NCBI GenBank assembly: GCA_913052545.1
Contig: CAJXEF010000148.1
Span: 1-5,315 of the forward strand
From: an uncultured Chloroflexota bacterium
Lineage (GTDB): Bacteria; Chloroflexota; Dehalococcoidia; UBA3495
Reading direction: 5' to 3'
Length of the DNA: 5,315 bases
The translations under genes were made by a program, and so were the position numbers. The notes below the pieces were generated by a model that worked only from the letters and a program-made list of their open reading frames with translations, was not told the DNA's origin and did not search any database. Shown piece by piece: positions 1 through 5,153 of this stretch. How positions within the stretch are numbered: position 1 is the first letter of the stretch; each line of letters begins with the position of its first letter.

Positions 1-1
1 T

Positions 2-1066
2 CTGACAGGGGAAACACAGCCAAATACTGTTGATCGCGCGCGCGGAGCTATAGCAGGGTTTCTTGATCCAAATCAGTCTGGTTCTCAAAACCGTCAACCT
101 CAAACCGCTCAACAGAATTCCAGACAGTTAGAACAAGCATCCAACGCAGAAAAAGAGCGGCGTATAGCTCAAATCAAGGCGGGATTTCAACAAGAAATCG
201 ATAGAGCTCAGGGAAGCGTTGACAGTGAGAAAAAACTCCACAAACTTGATTACGATAGAGAATTACAAAATATCGAAAACGATTCAGGTCAGAGTGGTGA
301 AGTATCAATGCATCAACAAGAATTAGATAACACTCAACGTGAATACGACGACGCTAAGCGGAGAAATGCAGGGCGACAACATTTAGATGAACTGCAGCGC
401 AGGATAGTTCGAGCTCAAGGCAATGTGGAAAGAGCCAAGAGTCAATCAACAGGAGACAAGAACCGTAGAAGAAGTAACGCGAAGATGGAATATGATCGCC
501 AAATTTCGCAGTTAGACCGACAACTCCGAGAGCAACTCAGCAGAATGAACCAAGAAATGAGCCGTGAAATCGGTAATCTTGAACGAGAATTTGGACAAGA
601 ATTACGTCAGCAACAAGAAGAAGCCCAAAGACGCCAATCTGAACAAAAGCGTATGGAGATGGAAAGCCAATCTGAACAAAAGCGTATGGAGATGGAAAGC
701 CAGAGAGATGAGCAACGATTCAAACAAGAAGAAGACCGTATGCAACGCGAAATGGAAATGGAAGAAGAACGCATGAAGCGGGGAATGGAAATGGATGAGC
801 AGCGTATGCAACGCGAAATGGAAATGGAAGAAGAACGCATGCGCCGTATGGGGCAAAATATGAGACCTGGAATGGGACCTGACGGCCAAGGACCGCAGGG
901 AATGGCACAGGGGGAACCAGGGAAGAGGAGAGGATTTTTGATGAATCCTAAACCAGGAAGCCAGGCACGAGGTATTAACGCTTCTATGGATCCAACTATG
1001 CTGGCCATGATCGGTATAGCAATTACAGTCCTAGCTACCGGGTTAACACTTTTTAAAGGAAATTAG
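2..1066 (+). CDS. Tail-anchored coiled-coil membrane protein, 5' partial (hypothetical)
   Basis: Not assigned to a named family. The first in-window ATG is at 308, but the same frame is open without a stop for 102 codons back to the left edge and reads like protein, so the real start lies outside the window. At least 354 residues are visible. Window residues 1-47 are a Gln/Asn/Ser-rich linker. Residues about 48-288 are almost uninterrupted charged helix (Glu, Arg, Gln, Lys, Met) predicted to be a coiled coil. From about residue 201 it becomes an array of 11-residue (hendecad) repeats, some identical at DNA level. Residues about 289-332 are a Met/Gly/Pro-rich flexible linker with a basic GKRR patch. 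Residues about 333-352 form one hydrophobic helix, followed by Lys-Gly-Asn and stop. This is the layout of a C-terminally anchored protein with the coil in the cytoplasm. The stop lies 2 bp before the PH-domain gene, so co-transcription is very likely. The N-terminal domain that would identify it is missing. Confidence 0.85.
   Translation: MTGETQPNTVDRARGAIAGFLDPNQSGSQNRQPQTAQQNSRQLEQASNAEKERRIAQIKAGFQQEIDRAQGSVDSEKKLHKLDYDRELQNIENDSGQSGEVSMHQQELDNTQREYDDAKRRNAGRQHLDELQRRIVRAQGNVERAKSQSTGDKNRRRSNAKMEYDRQISQLDRQLREQLSRMNQEMSREIGNLEREFGQELRQQQEEAQRRQSEQKRMEMESQSEQKRMEMESQRDEQRFKQEEDRMQREMEMEEERMKRGMEMDEQRMQREMEMEEERMRRMGQNMRPGMGPDGQGPQGMAQGEPGKRRGFLMNPKPGSQARGINASMDPTMLAMIGIAITVLATGLTLFKGN
635..700 (+). 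repeat. Perfect 33-bp tandem duplication
   Basis: Positions 635-667 and 668-700 are identical over all 33 bases, both encoding QSEQKRMEMES. Identity including third codon positions points to a recent duplication or gene conversion rather than selection on protein sequence alone. The insert is an exact multiple of three and keeps the frame and the 11-residue register. Confidence 0.95.
737..841 (+). repeat. 39-bp exact direct repeat at 66-bp period
   Basis: Positions 737-775 and 803-841 are identical over 39 bases, encoding RMQREMEMEEERM, and are separated by 27 bases that encode a diverged copy of similar sequence. The 66-bp period equals two 11-codon units, so a two-unit block seems to have been duplicated. 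Confidence 0.92.
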
Positions 1067-1068
1067 CC

Positions 1069-1719
1069 ATGATACATAGAGTCGGATCAAGACTGATAAT
1101 CTGCGCAATCCTATCATCTCCTTTTTTCATAAGCGGAGGCTTAGCGTTTTTAGATCCTAGTGTGCCTATCCTGCTTCGGTTAATGGTACTTGCTGTAGGG
1201 GTAGTCATCATGGCTCTGGGCACTTATATGAGCTTGTCCGGAGTAGCGCCGACACCTAGCCTAGCAACTGGGGAACAAGAAATTATAGTAAGACATCCGT
1301 CACAGAAACCTGCTTATGCTAGGGTTGGGCTGAGTATCCCATTCATCGTCGCCACAGGATATTTGTTCACATTTACCGAATATCCCTATATTTATCCTTT
1401 CGTTACTTTCATGATCGGCCTTTATTTCCTGTTCAAAGGCATTATGAAATACATGCGTAATCTTCATATCACGTATACCATTACCGATAGACGGGTAATG
1501 CATATGTATAAATTTTTATGGTTACACACCAAGGAGATCCCTGTAGCACGTTTAATATCAATATCTGAATCAAGAAGTTTTTTTGAAATTTTAACGGGCC
1601 GTGGGACAGTTGTAGCATCAGCAGGAATAGGGTCCGCCCAAGTTGTAAAAATAGAAGAGATTGATAATGTCACTCCGGTGGCCGAAGCACTGCGCGAAAT
1701 GCTCCCATCCAACGCATAA
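1069..1719 (+). CDS. Four-helix membrane protein with C-terminal bacterial PH (bPH2/YdbS-like) domain
   Basis: A 216-residue inner-membrane protein. Hydrophobic segments lie at about residues 8-28, 34-57, 86-102 and 108-124. The fourth runs into a basic stretch (KYMR, 127-130) and a C-terminal cytoplasmic domain at about 131-211. This domain has bacterial PH-like hallmarks: a YTITDRRV strand (136-143), an IPVARLISI strand (157-165), a GRGTVVAS strand (178-185) and a closing helix with VAEALREML (204-212). Such domains follow two membrane helices in the YdbS/DUF304 families; the extra N-terminal helix pair here is a variation. The ATG at 1069 is supported by AAAGGA at 1055-1060, eight bases upstream and inside the end of the previous gene, so translation is probably coupled. 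The molecular role of this family is poorly defined. A scaffolding or membrane-organising role with the coiled-coil neighbour is inference. Confidence 0.85.
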   Translation: MIHRVGSRLIICAILSSPFFISGGLAFLDPSVPILLRLMVLAVGVVIMALGTYMSLSGVAPTPSLATGEQEIIVRHPSQKPAYARVGLSIPFIVATGYLFTFTEYPYIYPFVTFMIGLYFLFKGIMKYMRNLHITYTITDRRVMHMYKFLWLHTKEIPVARLISISESRSFFEILTGRGTVVASAGIGSAQVVKIEEIDNVTPVAEALREMLPSNA

Positions 1720-1777
1720 CCTGAACATATAAAATATCTACAATCAATATGAAGATTAGATTCCAAATAACTACTTG

Positions 1778-1799
1778 GACTACTAGTCGCTGTTATAAT
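1778..1799 (+). promoter_or_regulatory. Extended -10 promoter candidate with operator-like inverted repeat
   Basis: TATAAT at 1794-1799 is a perfect -10 hexamer preceded by TG at 1791-1792, one base before it, giving the extended -10 pattern TGnTATAAT. No good -35 lies at 16-18 bp; TTGGAC at 1775-1780 is only 13 bp away. In that place is the perfect inverted repeat GACTA-c-TAGTC (1778-1788), five bases upstream of the hexamer plus TGn. A regulator bound there would touch RNA polymerase. This promoter would drive the dehydrogenase gene. Confidence 0.4.
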
Positions 1800-1844
1800 C
1801 CAACTCTCCAAACTGTGCTAGATACCTAGCCGCGCAACTATTAT

Positions 1845-1854
1845 CGGTTAACCG
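1845..1854. repeat. 10-bp palindrome CGGTTAACCG in the leader region
   Basis: A perfect palindrome lying between the two promoter candidates. Related GGTTA half-sites follow at 1870 (CGGTTACT) and 1900 (GGGTTACC), so it could be part of an operator. The spacing is irregular, and the GTTAAC core also occurs elsewhere in the window (near 1042 and 4072). Confidence 0.25.
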
Positions 1855-1888
1855 CTATCTCCTCCTAACGGTTACTTCTGATATTAGC

Positions 1889-1916
1889 TTGCGATTAAGG
1901 GTTACCAACATATCGT
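1889..1916 (+). promoter_or_regulatory. Alternative weak promoter for the dehydrogenase gene
   Basis: TTGCGA (1889-1894), a 16-bp spacer and TATCGT (1911-1916) give a sigma-70-like arrangement. It would place transcription start about 40 nt before the ATG at 1965. The hexamers match the consensus only partly, so this is the weaker of the two candidates. Confidence 0.2.
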
Positions 1917-1949
1917 CGAATATAGAGTAAGTTATCTCATAATCAAACC

Positions 1950-1958
1950 TACCAGGAG
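1950..1958 (+). promoter_or_regulatory. Ribosome binding site fixing the dehydrogenase start
   Basis: TACCAGGAG, with AGGAG at 1954-1958 and a 6-nt spacer to the ATG at 1965. The same nine bases precede the LLM gene at 3137-3145, supporting both start choices. Confidence 0.75.
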
Positions 1959-1964
1959 CATCGA

Positions 1965-3050
1965 ATGACCAACCAGTCCACCGGAGTAATAGCTCGTAAA
2001 CAAGGTGCCGATGTTGAATTAACGACTATCCTGGTGCCTGATCCAGGGAAAGGAGAAGTTTTAGTCAGGGTGAAGGCATGTGGTGTTTGTCATACAGACC
2101 TTCATTATCGGGCGGGATCTATAAATAACGAATTCCCTTTCCTTCTGGGTCATGAAGCATCGGGGATCATCGAATCTGTTGGCGAAGATGTAACTAATGT
2201 ACAGTTAGGAGATTTTGTTATCCTAGCTTGGAGATCCCCATGCGGGACCTGCAGGTCCTGCCTACGTGGGTACCCGTGGTATTGCTTCGCGAGCCGAAAC
2301 GCACGACAAGCTATGACATTAACCGACGGGACCCCGTTGTCACCGGCATTAGGTATAGGAGCTTTCTCAGAATTAACCCTGGTTGATGCAGGGCAAGCGG
2401 TCAAAGTGGAACCTGCGGCTAACCCGGCAACAGCAGGGTTAGTTGGATGTGGGATTATGGCTGGATTGGGTGCCGCTATGAACACAGGGAATGTAAAAAG
2501 AGGAGATTCTGTAGCCGTTTTCGGATGCGGCGGTGTGGGTGACGCAGCTATAGCCGGTTCAAAATTAGCAGGTGCCAGCACCATAATCGGAGTTGATATC
2601 GACGATAGAAAGCTCCAATGGGCCAAAGAGTTCGGCGCAACACATACTATCAATTCAACTTCGACTTCGCCTGTAGAACGGATTAGAGAGCTCACACAAG
2701 GCAACGGAGTAGACGTCTCGATTGAGGCCGTAGGCACTCCACAAACATACGAACAGGCATTCTATGCTCGAGACCATGCAGGGACCCTGGTTTTAGTAGG
2801 AGTGCCTAATCCAGAGATGAAAATAGAATTACCCCTCATTGATATATTTGGAAGAGGTGGTAGCTTGAAGTCATCCTGGTATGGAGACTGTCTCCCGACA
2901 CGCGATTTCCCGATGTTAATAGATCTTTACTTACAAGGACGCCTGGATCTTGACAAATTCGTATCTGAAACCATCTCGATCGACGCTGTAGAAACAGCTT
3001 TACAGAAAATGGAACAGGGGGAAGTGTTGAGGTCAGTAGTTGTTTTCTAG
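1965..3050 (+). CDS. mscR: S-(hydroxymethyl)mycothiol dehydrogenase-like Zn-dependent alcohol dehydrogenase
   Basis: A 361-residue cytosolic medium-chain dehydrogenase, the same length as actinobacterial AdhE2/MscR as I remember it. It starts with the same GVIAR motif and shares the GCGVMAGLGAA-like, QAFYARD and [11 protein letters not shown] blocks. The family oxidises the spontaneous adduct of formaldehyde and mycothiol with NAD+, and is linked to formaldehyde and nitrosothiol detoxification. Visible residues: catalytic-zinc ligands Cys42, His63-Glu64 and Cys162; structural-zinc cysteines 93, 96, 99 and 107; Rossmann motif GCGGVG (187-192); and Asp211 at the end of the second strand, as expected for NAD rather than NADP. 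All key residues are present, so the enzyme should be active. The start is supported by the AGGAG site six bases upstream. The thiol cofactor is an inference from family resemblance. If the host makes no mycothiol, it may use another thiol or a plain alcohol or aldehyde. Confidence 0.88.
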   Translation: MTNQSTGVIARKQGADVELTTILVPDPGKGEVLVRVKACGVCHTDLHYRAGSINNEFPFLLGHEASGIIESVGEDVTNVQLGDFVILAWRSPCGTCRSCLRGYPWYCFASRNARQAMTLTDGTPLSPALGIGAFSELTLVDAGQAVKVEPAANPATAGLVGCGIMAGLGAAMNTGNVKRGDSVAVFGCGGVGDAAIAGSKLAGASTIIGVDIDDRKLQWAKEFGATHTINSTSTSPVERIRELTQGNGVDVSIEAVGTPQTYEQAFYARDHAGTLVLVGVPNPEMKIELPLIDIFGRGGSLKSSWYGDCLPTRDFPMLIDLYLQGRLDLDKFVSETISIDAVETALQKMEQGEVLRSVVVF

Positions 3051-3136
3051 GTTTAACCGCGAAAATGACTGCCATTGATACCAACTTGTAAATTGTCCTG
3101 TCCTCCGAGTCCAACATAAGCACTTTAACGAATATT

Positions 3137-3145
3137 TACCAGGAG
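3137..3145 (+). promoter_or_regulatory. Ribosome binding site of the LLM oxidoreductase gene
   Basis: TACCAGGAG with AGGAG at 3141-3145 and an 8-nt spacer to the ATG at 3154. The 103-bp gap from the dehydrogenase stop shows no strong promoter or terminator, so read-through from the dehydrogenase gene is plausible. Confidence 0.75.
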
Positions 3146-3153
3146 AAGTAAGA

Positions 3154-3999
3154 ATGCAGTACGGCGCGATGATGTTTTCCACAGATTATTCCATCCGGCC
3201 CGATGATTTGGCTAAAATGCTGGAGGACCGCGGCTTCGAATCTATGTGGGTTCCTGAACATACCCATATACCCGCCGGCAGACAAAGTCCCTGGCCGGGC
3301 GGAGGAGATCTTCCAAAAGAATACTGGCATACTTATGATCCTTTTGTAGCTCTTACTGCTGCAGCTGCGGTGACCAAAACCCTCAAGCTTGGGACTGGAA
3401 TCTGCCTTATGATCGAGCGCGACCCGATTACCACGGCTAAGGAAATAGCGAGCCTAGATATGATATCTGGAGGAAGATTTATATTTGGTATCGGTGGAGG
3501 TTGGAACGCTGAGGAGATGGAAGACCACGGCATCAATTTTAAAGGGCGGTGGAGGGTACTCAGGGAAAACATCTTGGCGATGAAAGAAATTTGGACCAAA
3601 GACGAAGCAGAATTCCATGGGGAATATGTAAATTTCGACAAAATGTGGGCTTATCCTAAACCGTTGCAAAAACCCCATCCTCCAATTTTGATGGGGGGAG
3701 ACGGGCCAACAACGTTTGACCGGGTCGTTGAATATTGCGATGGCTGGATGCCCATTGGCAGCCGGAATTCGGGTGGAGCAAGTTTGGCGGAGAAAATCGT
3801 GCTTCTTAAACGTCAAGCATCAGAAGCAGGTAGAGATCCAGAATCTTTGGATATCACTAGTTTCGGAGTGCGACCCGACCCCGAACTTGTAGCCAGATTA
3901 GAGGAGGCAGGAGTTAACAGGATTATATTCACATTGCCATCTGAAGAGCAGGCCCAAGTAACTCAAATAATAGATGAATGCGCACGGTTAATCTCTTAA
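3154..3999 (+). CDS. LLM-class F420-dependent oxidoreductase (Rv2161c-like family)
   Basis: A 281-residue TIM-barrel protein of the luciferase-like (LLM) superfamily. It most resembles the probable F420-dependent subfamily typified by Rv2161c, which is also near this length. Visible blocks are GFESMWVPEHTHIP (27-40), LKLGTGICLMIERDPI (77-92), the core signature LDMISGGRFIFGIGGGWNAEE (101-121), RENILAMKEIW (137-147) and the late strand KPHPPILMGG (173-182). The C-terminal helix-strand part GVNRIIFTLP (253-262) closes the barrel. The family transfers hydride from F420H2 or uses FMNH2 plus O2; the sequence alone does not decide which, and the substrate is unknown. It follows the dehydrogenase gene on the same strand after 103 bp and converges with the MaoC pair. 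The N-terminus is short but complete, starting directly with the first barrel strand (MQYGAMMFS). A functional link with the dehydrogenase is inference. Confidence 0.87.
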   Translation: MQYGAMMFSTDYSIRPDDLAKMLEDRGFESMWVPEHTHIPAGRQSPWPGGGDLPKEYWHTYDPFVALTAAAAVTKTLKLGTGICLMIERDPITTAKEIASLDMISGGRFIFGIGGGWNAEEMEDHGINFKGRWRVLRENILAMKEIWTKDEAEFHGEYVNFDKMWAYPKPLQKPHPPILMGGDGPTTFDRVVEYCDGWMPIGSRNSGGASLAEKIVLLKRQASEAGRDPESLDITSFGVRPDPELVARLEEAGVNRIIFTLPSEEQAQVTQIIDECARLIS

Positions 4000-4072
4000 A
4001 AACTGTATTCGTAATAAAATATAGGCTCACCCATACGAGTTATAAACCTAGTTCTACTTAAGCACCTTAGGG
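4000..4072. other. Convergent intergenic gap; no clear terminator
   Basis: 73 bp separate the stop of the LLM gene from the stop of the minus-strand MaoC gene. Weak inverted repeats are present: ATTCGTA (4007-4013) with TACGAGT (4034-4040), one G-U pair, 20-nt loop; and AACCTA (4045-4050) with TAGGGTT (4068-4074), one bulge. Neither is GC-rich or followed by a clear T-run, so bidirectional termination here is only suggested. Confidence 0.3.
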
Positions 4073-4528
4073 TTAACCTTCATCCGGAGGCATAAAAGCG
4101 TTAGGAACCACCGCACTACCCTGTCCTACGCCGGTGGTGTCTCCTCGTTGATTTTTAACCTCTATATCAACCGCCACCCTGCTACCATTAGCCTCTCGCG
4201 AAGTTCCCGTCACTGTCCCTGAAAACGTGATGGCATCACCAGGCCGGACTGGCCTTAAAAATCGAATGTCAACCGAACCAGTATGGTTGAAGACCTCTGC
4301 ACCGAAATAACGCCTCATCATTTCTATAGCGAATGTCAGAGACATCCTGCCAGAGGCTACTGTACCTTCGGTACCAAGAGTTTCTCTAGCAGCGTGCTCA
4401 TCAGTAAACTGGGAAGGTCCGGTATTCCCTGCACTACCTTCGAATAAATTAATAGCTTCCTGAGTTATTTGTTTAGTTAGAGGAGTTACTTGATCCCCCT
4501 CTTCGTAACTCCTGATTACCCTCCCCAT
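4073..4528 (-). CDS. MaoC-like single-hotdog protein, HadB-like partner
   Basis: A 151-residue hotdog-fold protein of the MaoC/R-hydratase type. Family features are the helix ITQEAINLFEGSAGN (21-35), TDEHAARETLG (42-52), the ASGRMSLTFAIEMM helix (58-71), the strand SVDIRFLRPVRPGDAITFSG (85-104) and a final strand pair ending in a QGSAVVP block (136-142). MaoC hydratases carry a catalytic motif of the type D-x-N-P-x-H after the first helix. Here that place reads N35-T-G-P-S-Q40-F, so the Asp is Asn and the His is Gln or Phe, depending on a one-residue gap. It may therefore be a non-catalytic subunit, bind acyl-CoA only, or use other residues. It is second in a two-gene unit and overlaps the upstream gene by 13 bp; its ribosome site lies inside that gene. 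An acyl-CoA or acyl-ACP hydratase/dehydratase role is family knowledge, not shown here. Confidence 0.8.
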   Translation of the reverse strand: MGRVIRSYEEGDQVTPLTKQITQEAINLFEGSAGNTGPSQFTDEHAARETLGTEGTVASGRMSLTFAIEMMRRYFGAEVFNHTGSVDIRFLRPVRPGDAITFSGTVTGTSREANGSRVAVDIEVKNQRGDTTGVGQGSAVVPNAFMPPDEG

Positions 4529-4935
4529 TTTTTACCGACCTCCGATGGCTGTTTAAGTTCATGAGTTATTACCCTGTCGATCAGCCGACCGTCTTCATCA
4601 ACAGAAACCGCTTCCGTAACTATATAATTCTTGCCTCGCCTTAAATATTTATCAGCGATCCACGCAGTAACCGTTAATCGCTTTCCTGCTATGGGTGGGT
4701 TATAACAATGAAACGCACAGCGGGCATTGACCGAACCCGCATCCGTGTATTTAGAGTTATATTGTCTAACATCGACTTTGTGGGAAATCGTAGGGAAACT
4801 AGCCTCCGGATCCATTACACCCTGTCTATAATCATTAATCATTTCCTCGGTTAACGTGTATTCGAACCTCTCGAAAGTCTCACCGACTTGTAATGCTTCC
4901 CAGTCCAGTTCAATTTTATTTCCCTGTTCAGCCAT
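4516..4935 (-). CDS. MaoC-like N-terminal-type hotdog protein (HadA/FAS1_DH-like partner)
   Basis: A 139-residue protein resembling the N-terminal hotdog of MaoC-like dehydratases. It opens with DWEALQVGETFERFEYTLTE (11-30), followed by a short helix and a long divergent stretch. The recognisable half is the strand-turn PPIAGKRLTVTAWIADKYLRR (80-100) and the strands NYIVTEAVSVDEDGRLIDR (103-121), ending in a HELKQ block (125-129). The canonical Asp/Asn-Pro/His motif is not evident; Asp42 and His52 are present but spaced differently. It is probably the structural or acyl-chain-binding partner of the downstream MaoC protein, as HadA is to HadB. The ATG at 4935 is preceded by GGAAGGTGAA (4950 to 4941 on the minus strand), with a 7-nt spacer from AAGGTG. 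It is the first gene of the pair. Confidence 0.75.
   Translation of the reverse strand: MAEQGNKIELDWEALQVGETFERFEYTLTEEMINDYRQGVMDPEASFPTISHKVDVRQYNSKYTDAGSVNARCAFHCYNPPIAGKRLTVTAWIADKYLRRGKNYIVTEAVSVDEDGRLIDRVITHELKQPSEVGKKWGG
4538..4543 (-). promoter_or_regulatory. Internal Shine-Dalgarno for the second MaoC gene
   Basis: On the minus strand GGAGGT (4543 to 4538) lies 9 nt before the ATG at 4528, inside the coding region of the upstream MaoC gene. Together with the 13-bp overlap this indicates translational coupling and near-equal expression of the two subunits. Confidence 0.75.
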
Positions 4936-5153
4936 ATAAATTCACCTTCCAATCAGGTTATAGGATAGCGCACTTTACATAATCAATGTCGGAAACTTCA
5001 GTACGTCTTGTTGGTCACATTAAACATTTCAACGTTCTTAAAATCGACTTAATCCCAAAATTATCAGCCATGCCAGTCTCTTTAAGATTAAGATAACGTA
5101 GGTTCTTAAATTGGTTGAAACCTAGATAGTATACTCGAGTAAATGGTTGCCTG
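4936..5153. other. 218-bp intergenic region upstream of the MaoC pair
   Basis: No gene is supported on either strand; all frames are broken by stops. It holds the promoter candidate for the MaoC pair (4957-4986), a 6-bp inverted repeat TAGGTT (5099-5104) / AACCTA (5119-5124) with a 14-nt loop, and the palindrome TACTCGAGTA (5132-5141). The inverted repeat lies just downstream of the minus-strand partial gene but has no T-run, so it is at best a weak terminator. Confidence 0.45.
4957..4986 (-). promoter_or_regulatory. Candidate sigma-70 promoter of the MaoC pair
   Basis: On the minus strand TTGATT (4986 to 4981), an 18-bp spacer and TATAAC (4962 to 4957) resemble -35 and -10 boxes. Transcription would start near 4950, leaving a leader of only about 15 nt that still contains the ribosome site. 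Plausible but unproven. Confidence 0.3.

Larger units (their letters stand above)
602..865 (+). repeat. Hendecad (11-codon) repeat array inside the coiled-coil gene
   Basis: Eight consecutive 33-bp units, in frame, encode 11-residue blocks: LRQQQEEAQRR, QSEQKRMEMES twice, QRDEQRFKQEE, DRMQREMEMEE, ERMKRGMEMDE, QRMQREMEMEE and ERMRRMGQNMR. The 11-residue period, rather than 7, is the hendecad pattern associated with straight or weakly right-handed coiled coils. Met or another hydrophobic residue recurs at fixed positions (7 and 9 in most units). The array ends where the Gly/Pro-rich linker begins. The periodicity is seen directly; the structural reading is inference. Confidence 0.8.
1720..1964. 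other. 245-bp intergenic regulatory region before the dehydrogenase gene
   Basis: No convincing small gene is seen on either strand. It holds an extended -10 element with an overlapping inverted repeat (1778-1799), a second weaker promoter candidate (1889-1916), and the palindrome CGGTTAACCG (1845-1854). No GC-rich hairpin plus T-run was found after the PH-domain stop, so termination of the upstream operon is not explained. If the first promoter is used, the leader is about 160 nt, long enough for a regulatory RNA structure, but I do not recognise a riboswitch. Confidence 0.6.

Noticed and set aside
635..841. CRISPR-like array suspected from spaced direct repeats
   Set aside because: The repeats are in-frame multiples of 33 bp inside a coding sequence and encode a coiled coil. 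There are no unique spacers and no cas genes.
602..1008. Long minus-strand open frames opposite the coiled-coil gene (602-889, 607-1008, 720-908)
   Set aside because: Low-complexity shadows of the repeat region, rich in Phe/His/Leu or Ser/Ile/Arg. The plus frame has coherent domain structure and a membrane anchor.
1464..1811. 115-codon minus-strand open frame overlapping the PH-domain gene and the gap
   Set aside because: Mostly antisense to the PH-domain coding region, and its product has no recognisable domain. The plus-strand gene explains the region.
2150..2737. 195-codon minus-strand open frame opposite the dehydrogenase
   Set aside because: The plus strand encodes a complete, strongly recognisable enzyme across this region. 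The minus product is Pro/Ala/Thr-rich with no family features.
3095..3104. GTCCTGTCCT direct repeat before the LLM gene
   Set aside because: Two copies of five bases are expected by chance; no promoter or hairpin is linked to it.
3333..3816. Minus-strand open frames opposite the LLM gene (3333-3641 and 3454-3816)
   Set aside because: Antisense shadows of a well-conserved barrel protein; no family features.
4071..4078. GGTTAACC palindrome shared with 1846-1853 as a possible common operator
   Set aside because: Only eight bases, overlapping the MaoC stop codon between convergent genes, where an operator makes little sense. Probably chance.
5132..5141. TACTCGAGTA palindrome as a possible operator or attachment site
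   Set aside because: A single 10-bp palindrome without a partner copy, promoter overlap or integrase gene.
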